A stretch of 64,000 bases of DNA from Bdellovibrio bacteriovorus str. Tiberius (GTDB taxonomy: Bacteria; Bdellovibrionota; Bdellovibrionia; Bdellovibrionales; Bdellovibrionaceae): the NCBI RefSeq assembly GCF_000317895.1, contig NC_019567.1, positions 1,612,001 through 1,676,000 of the forward strand, written 5' to 3'. The translations under genes were made by a program, and so were the position numbers. Positions 44,438 through 53,519 of this stretch are shown piece by piece. Under the pieces are notes generated by a model. The model was not told where the DNA came from. It did not search any database and was given only the letters and a program-made list of their open reading frames with translations. Every line of letters begins with the position of its first letter. The first letter of the stretch is position 1.

Positions 44438-46585
44438 TTACCAGAAATAATTCAGACGCAGGCCCAGCTCACGAGGTGAGTTAACCTGGTTGTAGCTGAC
44501 AGACTGACCGCCAATAGAGCTTGTGCGGTCATAGATCACATAGCGGGTATCAAGCACGTTGCGCACGTACAGATCCACATTCATGCTCCATGCAGCCAAA
44601 GAATACTGACCCAGCAGATCCAGATAGAACTGTTCAGGCGAGTCCATGGTATTTTCCGCATTGCCGTAAGATTTACTCAAGTATCTGAAGATACCTGCGG
44701 CATTCCAGTCCTGGCTGATTTGGTAGCCGTAAGAAAGACGGCCTGTCCAGTTTGGCGCAAACGGGAATTCATTGTCGGTATAGTCCTTGGTGCCATTCAC
44801 AAAATCTTTGAAGCGGGTTTTTACGTAACCTGCACCCAGATTGAATTCATGACGGGATGCTGGTTTCCAGTTGATCTCGGCTTCGGCACCATACAGTTCC
44901 GAGCTGGCAGCATTGACCACTTGAGTGTCAAAAGGGTCGTTCGACAACTGAACCATGACCTGCTGGTCTTTCCAGTCGGTATAGAACGCCGCCGAGCTGA
45001 AGTTCCAGTTGGAAGCGGCATATTTGTAAGACAATTCGTAGTTGCCGGTTTTTTCCGGATCGTAGGTGTCAACACGAACACGCTTACGGTTGATGGACAA
45101 ACCACCTGTGCGGTAGCCCTCGGTGTAAGAAATCCCGTAGCTGTGCTGATCTTGAGTCAGCATGTAAGCCACTTTCGGAAGAAGGATCGAGTTGTTGTCC
45201 TCGTCTTCATAGCTGCCAGTCACGCTGTCCAGATAAGCGTCAACCACCGCATTGGTGCCGGCACCCAGGTTCTGTTTGCGGGTGGCACTGACGTCAGCTC
45301 CGTATTTGTTTTTTACGAACTCATAACGCAAGCCCAGATTGATGGACTGGTTTTCAGCGAATTTCCACAGGTAAGAATCAAACAAAGCAAACACCGTGCG
45401 GTACTTGTCAGTCACCTGGCTTGATGCAATCGGCGTGTAAACTGTTGCTGAAAGCGGGTACAGGATGTCGAAACGGGCATCGTCTTTCAGATAATAGTCA
45501 TGCGCATGGAAGCCCAGGACATTTTTCACTTTTTCGTTCTGGAATTTCAAAAGGTTCTCAACGCTGACAAAGCGGTCGTTGTGCTCTTCCGTGCGAACGC
45601 CTGCGGTTGGGTTGGCAGTGCCGTCCGCATCGCTGGTTTCATCGTTTTTCGCCTGGGAGTAAGCGCCGATAACTTCATTCGTCCAGTTGTCGTTCAATTT
45701 GACGAAATAGCGCAGGCTTGTTTGCTGATTGCCGGTTTTGCTTTCAAAGTCCACGTCCTCGTTAACTTCATAGTCAAACGGGTTGGCACTTTGAACATAG
45801 TTTCCACCGGTTTCATTCTGGATGATTTTGGTGTTCCAGCGAACATAGTCAGTTTCGTTGATTTTGTAGGTCAGGTCCAGACCCAGGTGGTCTTTGGATT
45901 TTTTGCCCCATTTGTTGTTGTCAGTTTTGATGTTCTTGATGAAACCATCATCCTGCTCGTGGTTCACAGACACGCGGCTTAGAAGTTTTCCATCCAGCCA
46001 TACGTTGTTGGTCATCACACCCGCTTCGATGCGGTTGAAGCTGCCATAGCCAAGTTTTGCTGCGCCTTCGGTCTGATCCGCAGGTTTGTTATGGAAAAGC
46101 AAAATACTGCCGGCCAAAGAGTTCACACCCTGAGTGGTGGACTGAGGACCGCGGTAAACTTCCGCCTGCTGGGAATCCCACAGATCAAAGCTGCCAGCCT
46201 TGATCGCAAGGTCGGTCTGGAAAACATCATCCACCAGGATAGAAGACAGATTGTCCTTTTGGAAGCCCGTCACGCCGGTGTTGTTCACACCACGGATGCT
46301 GAAGCTGTCGTCGTTTTTGTTGATGGAAACATTGGGAACCGCATTCAGGGCCTGGATGGAATCGGACTGAATCGGAGAGTCCAGTTCGCGGCTGGGAACA
46401 ACGGAGATGCTCTCGGTGCTTTCCTGATAGGATTTGTTTTCTTTCGTCCCTTGTACTTGTACGGCTTCAAGAGTCGAGGACTCTTCAGGCTGGGAAGAAA
46501 CCTCCTGGGAAGTTGCTTCAGCGGACGGAGTCTGGGCGTTCAGAATCAGCGGAAAAACGGTCAGAAGTGTGATGATGCGTTTCAT
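44438..46585 (-). CDS. iutA: TonB-dependent siderophore receptor (aerobactin receptor-like)
   Basis: The 715-residue protein has a signal peptide (ITLLTVFPLILNAQT), a TonB-box-like stretch STLEAVQVQG, a plug domain at about 50-160 and a 22-strand-type barrel ending in YFW. It is the last gene of the operon, 9 bp after iucD with AGAGAG before it. As the product of the siderophore operon it would import ferric siderophore across the outer membrane. Aerobactin is the likely ligand by context. Its own sequence does not prove the ligand. Confidence 0.85.
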   Translation of the reverse strand: MKRIITLLTVFPLILNAQTPSAEATSQEVSSQPEESSTLEAVQVQGTKENKSYQESTESISVVPSRELDSPIQSDSIQALNAVPNVSINKNDDSFSIRGVNNTGVTGFQKDNLSSILVDDVFQTDLAIKAGSFDLWDSQQAEVYRGPQSTTQGVNSLAGSILLFHNKPADQTEGAAKLGYGSFNRIEAGVMTNNVWLDGKLLSRVSVNHEQDDGFIKNIKTDNNKWGKKSKDHLGLDLTYKINETDYVRWNTKIIQNETGGNYVQSANPFDYEVNEDVDFESKTGNQQTSLRYFVKLNDNWTNEVIGAYSQAKNDETSDADGTANPTAGVRTEEHNDRFVSVENLLKFQNEKVKNVLGFHAHDYYLKDDARFDILYPLSATVYTPIASSQVTDKYRTVFALFDSYLWKFAENQSINLGLRYEFVKNKYGADVSATRKQNLGAGTNAVVDAYLDSVTGSYEDEDNNSILLPKVAYMLTQDQHSYGISYTEGYRTGGLSINRKRVRVDTYDPEKTGNYELSYKYAASNWNFSSAAFYTDWKDQQVMVQLSNDPFDTQVVNAASSELYGAEAEINWKPASRHEFNLGAGYVKTRFKDFVNGTKDYTDNEFPFAPNWTGRLSYGYQISQDWNAAGIFRYLSKSYGNAENTMDSPEQFYLDLLGQYSLAAWSMNVDLYVRNVLDTRYVIYDRTSSIGGQSVSYNQVNSPRELGLRLNYFW

Positions 46586-46594
46586 TGTTTCTCT

Positions 46595-47872
46595 CTAGAT
46601 GTAGGTAATAAAATTGGGAACAGCCTTCTCGATAGGGAAGATGCTTTTTTGTGTCAGATTATTGATGATGCGCGCGGATCTCCAGGCCATCAGACTGGTC
46701 TGCGGTTCGGAAATTCCGTGACCATGACGGCTGAAGTTCAGGGCAAAGATTTTGTTCTGCGCAGAGCCCTGCCAGGAAACCTGGAAGTCCTGATTCATCT
46801 GGAAGCGGCCATCCTGATCAAAATTAATCATCGGGCGCAGAGGATCAATCAAAGCCGGGATGTTCACACGGAAGCCCGTGCTTAGAACCACAGCGTCAGC
46901 CGCAGCCGTTTCAGATTGTCCGTTGAAGCCATTTTGGATGTGCAGTTTATAACGATCACCGATTTTCGCCATTTCAGTCACACGACGGAACGGCAGAATC
47001 TCGATTTCGCGTTTGTCGCCCCAGACATGTTTTAGCTGGTAAAGCTCTCGGTACAAAGTTTCCAGATACTCTGGAGTGTTCCCGTCGCTGGCCAGTTTTT
47101 GATATTTCACGATAGGATCTTTCTGATCCTGACCCAGTTGCAGGAATTCCTTCACGTAAGACGGTGTGAAGTATTCATTCACGAACGGGGAGTTATCCAG
47201 CGGCTCCAGATTCGGACGGCTGGCAATCAGTTTCAGGCTTCTTGGGTTGCCCCATTTCCCCTGAAGGCAGTTGCGGAAGATTTCAAGGCCGGTTTGACCA
47301 CCACCCACGACAACAACATCTTTGTTGGTGGCATCAAGCAGTTTCAGATAGCTGGATTTGGCGTGGAAGACATCCGGGCCTTCCAGATCTTGTGCAAACT
47401 CTGGCAGGTGCGGGACAAGGCCCGTACCGATACAGATGTTCGTGGCCGTGAATGTTTCACCGTTGATAGTCAGTACGAACTTGCTGCCGTCATAGGTGAC
47501 GGACTCGATGTCGCTGTCAAAGCTCAGGTGATCAGGCATATTCTGGCTGACCCACTGGCAGTACATTTCAAATTCACGACGGGTGATCGTCTGGCGTCCT
47601 GTGTTCAGGAACGCATAGAACAAACCCTTTTGAACCAGGAAGTTCATGAAGCTGAATGGGTTCGTGGGATCCGCAGCCGTCACCAGATCCTTCATGTAGG
47701 ACGTCTGCATCTCAGAATCCGCGAACATAATTTCAGAGTGCCAGTCAAAGCGGTGCTTGCGATCAAAGAAGCGGAATTTCACATTCGGGGTTTTGCTTAG
47801 CAAAGCGGCCAGACTCAGGTTGAACAAACCAATGCCGATACCGATCAGATCATAGTGTTTGTTTTCGTTCAT
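46595..47872 (-). CDS. iucD: L-lysine N6-monooxygenase (IucD-like)
   Basis: The 425-residue protein has the FAD motif GIGIGLFNLSLAAL at about 11-24, an NADPH motif VVVVGGGQTGLE in the middle and an LSTGF motif near the C-terminus. This is the N-hydroxylating monooxygenase plan. It adds a hydroxyl to the epsilon-amine of lysine, the first step of aerobactin-type synthesis; ornithine is the other possibility in the family. The start overlaps iucC by ATGA. Confidence 0.9.
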   Translation of the reverse strand: MNENKHYDLIGIGIGLFNLSLAALLSKTPNVKFRFFDRKHRFDWHSEIMFADSEMQTSYMKDLVTAADPTNPFSFMNFLVQKGLFYAFLNTGRQTITRREFEMYCQWVSQNMPDHLSFDSDIESVTYDGSKFVLTINGETFTATNICIGTGLVPHLPEFAQDLEGPDVFHAKSSYLKLLDATNKDVVVVGGGQTGLEIFRNCLQGKWGNPRSLKLIASRPNLEPLDNSPFVNEYFTPSYVKEFLQLGQDQKDPIVKYQKLASDGNTPEYLETLYRELYQLKHVWGDKREIEILPFRRVTEMAKIGDRYKLHIQNGFNGQSETAAADAVVLSTGFRVNIPALIDPLRPMINFDQDGRFQMNQDFQVSWQGSAQNKIFALNFSRHGHGISEPQTSLMAWRSARIINNLTQKSIFPIEKAVPNFITYI

Positions 47873-49617
47873 ACGCGCCCCTTTTTCAGAGCCAAAGCCA
47901 CTGGATTTTTCAGATCTTCACCCAGAATTGGCAATGGGCGCTCGGCAGAATCCGCATAGCCGATTTTGAAGCGGACTTTGTTCACCAATACGCGGTGGAA
48001 AGTGTCCTGAAGAAGGTCGATTTTGCCAAAATAGTTCAAAGCTCTGATCTCCGGATTTTTAGCCAGATAAGACTCTAAGGTCCTACCCAAAACGGCATAG
48101 AATTCAATCTCGGGATATGTATCGCATTCTTGCAAAGTTTCAGAGATAAAACGTAACACCGTTACTAAATGACCAGTCAAAAGATCATGAATCAGATAAT
48201 GTCTCGGTAAACGGGTCAGATCGAAGCCGGAAAGAGAGCTGGAGTCATCACTCAGGCGCAGATCCCCCTGAAAATCTTTCAGGAAGACTCCAACGGGTGT
48301 GGAGTTTTTCAGACGGATGACCACGTTCTGTCCATGGGCCACCAGGCCGATCCCATAGCGGGCCTGCAGGTGGTAAAGCGGGATAAAGACCTTTTCAAAG
48401 TACTGGGAAAGCCACTGGCCAATATCCAATCCTGAGGCCTTGGCGTAAGCCCCCAATAGGGACTGCCCCTTGGCATCGCGATGAAACAGACTGCCCGCGA
48501 TAATCGCGGTTTCGCCCTCAGCAAGGTGGAAGTCCGGACTTTGGCGCCACAATGCTCCCAACAGCTCGTTGTAGCGGTAAGGGGCCTGCTGAATCTGGCT
48601 ATACAAGCCATGACCGACGGACAGGCCGGCTTTTTCTTCAAGCACGGTCACACCTGCTAGGATGCTGTCTTTTTGGCAAAGCTCGGTCAGAGCGGTGCTT
48701 AATGCCGGGCCTTGCTTCATGTACTTGCCCGGGATTCCGCGAATGGCGGACGTGTTCAGAATCGTGATCGGCAGCTTGATATCAAGCTTGCCGGGGCGGG
48801 TGATGTTGCTGAACGTGCGCAGACTGATCTGTGGCAGGTACTGATCCCCAAAGGCCCCCAGGAAGTGAATGTGGCCACAGGCCAGATCCGTTCCGTATTG
48901 AATTTTGATATAGCGTTCCCACTGCCACGGATGAACCGGGACAAAGTGGTACTCAGACTTTGAGACATTTTTAGCAGCCAGCTGCTTTTCAAAAGCTGTT
49001 TTGTCCGAAAGACATTCGTTCAAAATCGCGTCCCAGGAAAGAGGGGCATCCAGTCCTTCCAGGGTTTGGTTTTTGCGAACCGCCACCCAGTAAAACTGAA
49101 CGGGTTTGGCGTTTTCCGGGCCATACAGATCCTGATCTGCGGCACTCCAGCCGATGCGGCCTTTATTCAGTAATATCTTAGGGTGACCTTTCAACAAGGT
49201 CTGAACTTTTTCGCCACTGAATGCGGTCATGTCGTCTGAAGACACCTGACGGTTCAGCTCCAGCACACGCAAGTCTGCGTAAAGGGTGTTGTGCATTTCT
49301 TCCAGAAAGTTCGCCAGGATGATGTCATCCATGCCGGTTTCTTGCTGGCAGTCGATAAAGAACTGTCCCGCACTTTCTGCGGCAACACCATTGCGGGTGA
49401 TGGATGTGGAATCGACTTTCAGATCTGTCCAAAGACCGCGCCAAGCGCTGAATTTGTAAACGGTCTGATTAGCCAAGGTCAGTTCATAAGGGCCGACGAC
49501 GGACTCATCCCGCGTGGTTGTGGCCACGGGGTTGATCACCTGTTCATAGGTGAGTTCCTGCAGACCTTTTGCGATCATCTGCAGATTGATGTCTTTCCAG
49601 TCGGCCAAAGAACTCAT
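47869..49617 (-). CDS. iucC: Aerobactin synthetase component, IucC-like NIS synthetase
   Basis: The 582-residue protein is close to E. coli IucC as recalled: LTYEQV near the start, KGRIGW, HPWQWE, LDIKLPITILNTSAIRGIPGKYM, APYRYNELLGALWR and AHGQN ahead of FLKDFQGDLRL. NIS synthetases join citrate derivatives to amines through an acyl-adenylate. IucC adds the second N6-acetyl-N6-hydroxylysine to make aerobactin. It overlaps iucB and iucD by ATGA. Confidence 0.92.
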   Translation of the reverse strand: MSSLADWKDINLQMIAKGLQELTYEQVINPVATTTRDESVVGPYELTLANQTVYKFSAWRGLWTDLKVDSTSITRNGVAAESAGQFFIDCQQETGMDDIILANFLEEMHNTLYADLRVLELNRQVSSDDMTAFSGEKVQTLLKGHPKILLNKGRIGWSAADQDLYGPENAKPVQFYWVAVRKNQTLEGLDAPLSWDAILNECLSDKTAFEKQLAAKNVSKSEYHFVPVHPWQWERYIKIQYGTDLACGHIHFLGAFGDQYLPQISLRTFSNITRPGKLDIKLPITILNTSAIRGIPGKYMKQGPALSTALTELCQKDSILAGVTVLEEKAGLSVGHGLYSQIQQAPYRYNELLGALWRQSPDFHLAEGETAIIAGSLFHRDAKGQSLLGAYAKASGLDIGQWLSQYFEKVFIPLYHLQARYGIGLVAHGQNVVIRLKNSTPVGVFLKDFQGDLRLSDDSSSLSGFDLTRLPRHYLIHDLLTGHLVTVLRFISETLQECDTYPEIEFYAVLGRTLESYLAKNPEIRALNYFGKIDLLQDTFHRVLVNKVRFKIGYADSAERPLPILGEDLKNPVALALKKGRV

Positions 49618-50591
49618 AGGTAACGTCCCCCGAAGAAAGCTTCACGACGGCATTCCAGCAAGGCCGCCCGTTTGTGAGGGAAGTCGAATTCTTTGAGTTT
49701 CTTCCACGCCGTAAATGTTTCCAGATACTTCAGAACATTGACGTTGTCTGAACGTGGTTCGGCCATGATTTTGCGTGTGCGAGGCTCTTCCAGGAACAGG
49801 TAATGGCAGACGGATTTCAAGATGGCATCGGTGTTGGCAAATCCCAGCACGCTGACATCGCCAATCAGGAAGTGGAAACCACGGTCAAAGGCTTCAGAAT
49901 CATAGTAAGGACCCAGGCGGTCTTCTTTGGTCCAGTACATTTCAAAGTAACCTACAGGTGCGCCGTCGAATTCCAGAATCGTCGGGAACTGGTGGCCGTC
50001 TTTCAGACCCTTTGCAAGGTAATCACGCAGTTCTTCTTTGGGTTTGTCCAGCTCCCAGAATTTCAAAACGCGCGGCTGATTGTGCCATTCGTGGAAAATA
50101 TCCAGATCTTTTTCGATATGCGCCACTCGGAAAGTCAAAACTTTGCCGTCAGCCAGTGTGCGGCGGTAAAGAATCTGACCTTCTGAAATAGCTGGACGAA
50201 CCGGGTGAGCTACTTCTTTGGTGACGGTCCATTTTTCCGGAGTCAACGCTGTCAATCCGCTGTGAACCCAGATAGGGCGCAGTTGGAAGAAATCATCACG
50301 GGAAACTGCAAACGGAGACGCCGTCGCACCCACCAGGGTTTGCAGTTCCGGGTTGGAGTTGGTCACAGTCGCTGACTGCAAAGAAGTGTTTTTGTTAAAG
50401 AGCGCTTCCAGAATCGCCAAAGATTCCACAGCCGAAGCCGTTTCGGCAGTCAGGGTGGCTTTGTCGCCGTCGACAGAAACTTTGAAAGGAACTTGAACTT
50501 TGTCCGTTTTCAGAAGGCCTGTTGTGCCTTCGATTTGTACGTTAAAAGCCTGACCAGTGGCGCAGGCATAAGTGGAGAATTGGATGTTCAT
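49614..50591 (-). CDS. iucB: N6-hydroxylysine O-acetyltransferase (IucB-like GNAT)
   Basis: The 325-residue protein has an N-terminal region typical of IucB and a C-terminal GNAT domain (about 150-325) with RVAHIEKDLDIFHEWHNQPRV and later NTDAILKSVCHYLF. IucB acetylates N6-hydroxylysine with acetyl-CoA. It is coupled by ATGA to both iucA and iucC. Confidence 0.88.
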   Translation of the reverse strand: MNIQFSTYACATGQAFNVQIEGTTGLLKTDKVQVPFKVSVDGDKATLTAETASAVESLAILEALFNKNTSLQSATVTNSNPELQTLVGATASPFAVSRDDFFQLRPIWVHSGLTALTPEKWTVTKEVAHPVRPAISEGQILYRRTLADGKVLTFRVAHIEKDLDIFHEWHNQPRVLKFWELDKPKEELRDYLAKGLKDGHQFPTILEFDGAPVGYFEMYWTKEDRLGPYYDSEAFDRGFHFLIGDVSVLGFANTDAILKSVCHYLFLEEPRTRKIMAEPRSDNVNVLKYLETFTAWKKLKEFDFPHKRAALLECRREAFFGGRYL

Positions 50592-52339
50592 GACAGGGCT
50601 CCAGAGAAAGAAATAGGGCTGTCGATCAAATTATAAATAGCTAACGGGTTCGCCACAGTGTTTTCATTCAAGCTTTGCAGACTGCAAATGAAATTACCTT
50701 TTTGCCAGATGCGCGCATCTTTGGTCACATAATCCAGGAAACTTGTGTCCGGCAGATTTGGTTTGTACAGACCTTTGATGAAATCATTCATGTCGGCAGT
50801 CAACTGTGCTTCGCTGGCTCCTTCAGGGTGTGAAAGGGCCGCCAGAATATTCCAGGTTGAATTCACCAACAGATAGTAAGCAAAAAGAATATTGCCCTTG
50901 TTGTCCAGGATGTTGCCGTTTTCACGGGTCAGGCTTGCCACGTCTTTGTGATAAAGACTGTAGCCGTGTTCACTGTAGCCCGTACCCTGACAATCGCGGA
51001 AGTAAGCTTTGACTGGCAGATTATTTGAGATACGCAGGATCATATTCTGCTGATGCGCGCCCAGCAAAATACCGTATTGGCTTTGTGCCGTGATAAACGG
51101 CTGAAGCGCCACCTGCATATAGTGTTTAAACCACTCGCGGCTGGCGTCTTTCAGGTTTTTACCACTGGACTTGGCAAGGTTCTGCACCTGCTTCCAGATC
51201 AGGGTGTCGCCACCCAGCGGATTGTCCTGGGCCAGGGTGGAAACCACGATGTTTTCTTCGCCGGGAATCTCTTGTTGGAATGGATTTTCACGGCAGACCA
51301 CGATGCTTTCGTTGATGACTTTGCCGTCAGCGGTTTTTAAAGCAGCGAAGGCCGGTTCAAAGATCACTTCAAATTGGGGGTTGTCGTTCAGGAATTTCTT
51401 TCCGACGGGGGTCGACATCACATCGTAGACCTGCAGGCCGCGCACGACTTCCACGTCCGTCAGGTGACGGATGGAATTGGTCAGTCGCACGGTCAAAGAA
51501 AACTTCAGCATGTACGGGCTGTGTGCTCCGTAGATAGAGCGCAAAGAAGACGTCGGGTGCCAGCTTTCATTGGAAACCGCGCCGCCATCCACAATCAGTC
51601 CTTGTTCAGCGTACGACTGAATTGCCGGGTGCTTTAGAAGATGCTGACGCTGCCAGGGATGTACCGGGAAGGGGATAAAGCCTTCTGGTACAGTTTCGGA
51701 ACCTTCGGCTTGGAACAAACGAGTTGTCCAGTTCTTGGAGGCAAAAGTTTCGGCCGTTTGCACGTGCAGGACTTCGGGTTTTACAAAGAACCAGTGCAGC
51801 GGGAAGTGACCGCCCATTTCTGGTGAGTAAATCCCGAAATCACGATCATCAAAACCTTCGCGCATTTTTGGATACGGGTGGAAGTTGTGACCAATCATCA
51901 GGCCCTGTTCGGCTTCGATGAAACTGACCTTGCCGGAATAGATGTGCTCAATATCTTTTTCACGGGCTTTCAGGGAAAGCTCCATATTGTGCAGGCTGTT
52001 TTCCAGGCGTCCCATGAACAGGTCTTTTTTGGAAAGTTCCAGTTCCCAGTGTTTGCACAAGAAAGTCAAAAGCTCGTTCACGGCGTGGTTGAAATCAACC
52101 GATTTCAGTTCGGAACCCTGACGCAGATAGAATGTGCCCACATATTCGTGGCGACCCAGCAGGGATTTTTTGTTCAGCGGAATCAGAATCTCAAAGCCGT
52201 TTTTAAGATCCACAGAAATGACGTCCGTCTTTTCCGGGGTTGTTCCTGCTTCAAATGAAAAATTCTGATACTCCCTGAACAGGGAATTCATAAAGCAAGA
52301 CACCGTGTGTTTCAAAGCCAGTTCGTTAAAATTATGCAT
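50588..52339 (-). CDS. iucA: IucA-like NIS synthetase, aerobactin biosynthesis
   Basis: Start at 52339 gives 583 residues and overlaps the MFS gene by 8 bp; a start at 52372 would overlap it more. NIS motifs include FPVHPWQRQHLL, SLRSIYGAHSPYMLKFSLTVRLTNSIRHLTDV, VCRENPF, GAHQQNMILR and AYFRDCQGTGY. IucA makes the first citryl amide with N6-acetyl-N6-hydroxylysine. It is coupled by ATGA to iucB. Confidence 0.9.
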   Translation of the reverse strand: MHNFNELALKHTVSCFMNSLFREYQNFSFEAGTTPEKTDVISVDLKNGFEILIPLNKKSLLGRHEYVGTFYLRQGSELKSVDFNHAVNELLTFLCKHWELELSKKDLFMGRLENSLHNMELSLKAREKDIEHIYSGKVSFIEAEQGLMIGHNFHPYPKMREGFDDRDFGIYSPEMGGHFPLHWFFVKPEVLHVQTAETFASKNWTTRLFQAEGSETVPEGFIPFPVHPWQRQHLLKHPAIQSYAEQGLIVDGGAVSNESWHPTSSLRSIYGAHSPYMLKFSLTVRLTNSIRHLTDVEVVRGLQVYDVMSTPVGKKFLNDNPQFEVIFEPAFAALKTADGKVINESIVVCRENPFQQEIPGEENIVVSTLAQDNPLGGDTLIWKQVQNLAKSSGKNLKDASREWFKHYMQVALQPFITAQSQYGILLGAHQQNMILRISNNLPVKAYFRDCQGTGYSEHGYSLYHKDVASLTRENGNILDNKGNILFAYYLLVNSTWNILAALSHPEGASEAQLTADMNDFIKGLYKPNLPDTSFLDYVTKDARIWQKGNFICSLQSLNENTVANPLAIYNLIDSPISFSGALS

Positions 52340-53519
52340 AGACCGCCTCGCGACGTCTGTAAAGAAGGGCAATGTTCAGAGCCATGACCACAACCAACGC
52401 GGTCATCACACTTTCAATGCCGAAAAGATCCATTTTAAAAGTCAAAGCTGCCAAACCACCACCCAAGGTGTAACCCAAAGTGTTGGCAGCCGCTGCAAGC
52501 CCGGCACGACGGCCAAACTGCATCTCAGGTCCGCGTGTGGCCATCAAAGCCATATAGCACGGTGGAATCAGGGACAGCCCCACAGACAACAGAACAATTG
52601 CGATCCACAGCTGGGACCAGTCACCCAGATGACCCAGAATCAGGCTTGCCCCCAACAAGGTGGCAACCCCCACGATCATGGCGCCTTGCCATGGATTTTT
52701 GAAAAGCACTTTACCCAGGGCTTGAGTGATGACGGCCAGGATCGCACTGACCAAAAGCAATTTTGCCATCAGGACGCTGGAATCCACCGAAGTCAGGTCG
52801 AAAGATTTTTTCAAGATCGAAGCCAACGAGAAATTCAAAATGCCAACGAAGCTTGTGAACAAGATCGCCAACGAAAAGATGTCAGAGATATGGCGCAGGG
52901 CGGACTTCCATTCACTTAAAGAAATGCGCTCGGTTTTTGTGGTCTTCGGAGCTTCTGATTGAGTGATGCCAAATAGATTTAAGCCCAATACTACCAACGC
53001 CCACGCCGTCGTGCTTTGCAAAACCAGAAGCATGTTAGATCCACCACCCAAAAGCAGATACAGCGGTCCCAAGGCGCGGCCGACATTCAGGCTCATGGAA
53101 TTGGACAACATGGATTTCAAAGGAGTTTGTTCCGGGTGCTGATCAATCTGCAAAGCCTGGGACACCGGCACGATCGCAGCGGCCGTCAGGCCGTAAAGCA
53201 GGCGGCTGCCCCATACGGCAAGCTCATTCACCCAGTGAGCACCCGGTGACATCAGCACAACGGTCAGAATAGCGGTGGAAAGAAACAGTCCCAGCATGCC
53301 GACGGACAAGACCTTCATGCGGCCCCAGGAATCACTGCGGGATGCCCAGAAGGGGCTGGACCACAGGAACAAAAAACTGCCCACACTGAAACTCAAGACC
53401 ACAGATGAAATGCTCAAAGCCCCTTTTTCCGCGATGAACGGAATCAGGGTGAACGTCATCATCTGGATGGCACTGAAAGTGGTGGTGTTTAAATGTCCCA
53501 GGGCGCTCAGCTTCTTCAT
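52332..53519 (-). CDS. MFS transporter, ShiF-like, probable siderophore exporter
   Basis: Start at 53519 (AAGGGAGC upstream) overlaps the PepSY gene by ATGA. The protein has 395 residues and 11-12 membrane segments with MFS loops such as WASRSDSWGRMKVL. In E. coli and Shigella a related MFS gene (shiF) stands before iucABCD-iutA. By this position it probably exports aerobactin. Its own substrate has not been read from sequence. Confidence 0.85.
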   Translation of the reverse strand: MKKLSALGHLNTTTFSAIQMMTFTLIPFIAEKGALSISSVVLSFSVGSFLFLWSSPFWASRSDSWGRMKVLSVGMLGLFLSTAILTVVLMSPGAHWVNELAVWGSRLLYGLTAAAIVPVSQALQIDQHPEQTPLKSMLSNSMSLNVGRALGPLYLLLGGGSNMLLVLQSTTAWALVVLGLNLFGITQSEAPKTTKTERISLSEWKSALRHISDIFSLAILFTSFVGILNFSLASILKKSFDLTSVDSSVLMAKLLLVSAILAVITQALGKVLFKNPWQGAMIVGVATLLGASLILGHLGDWSQLWIAIVLLSVGLSLIPPCYMALMATRGPEMQFGRRAGLAAAANTLGYTLGGGLAALTFKMDLFGIESVMTALVVVMALNIALLYRRREAVYA

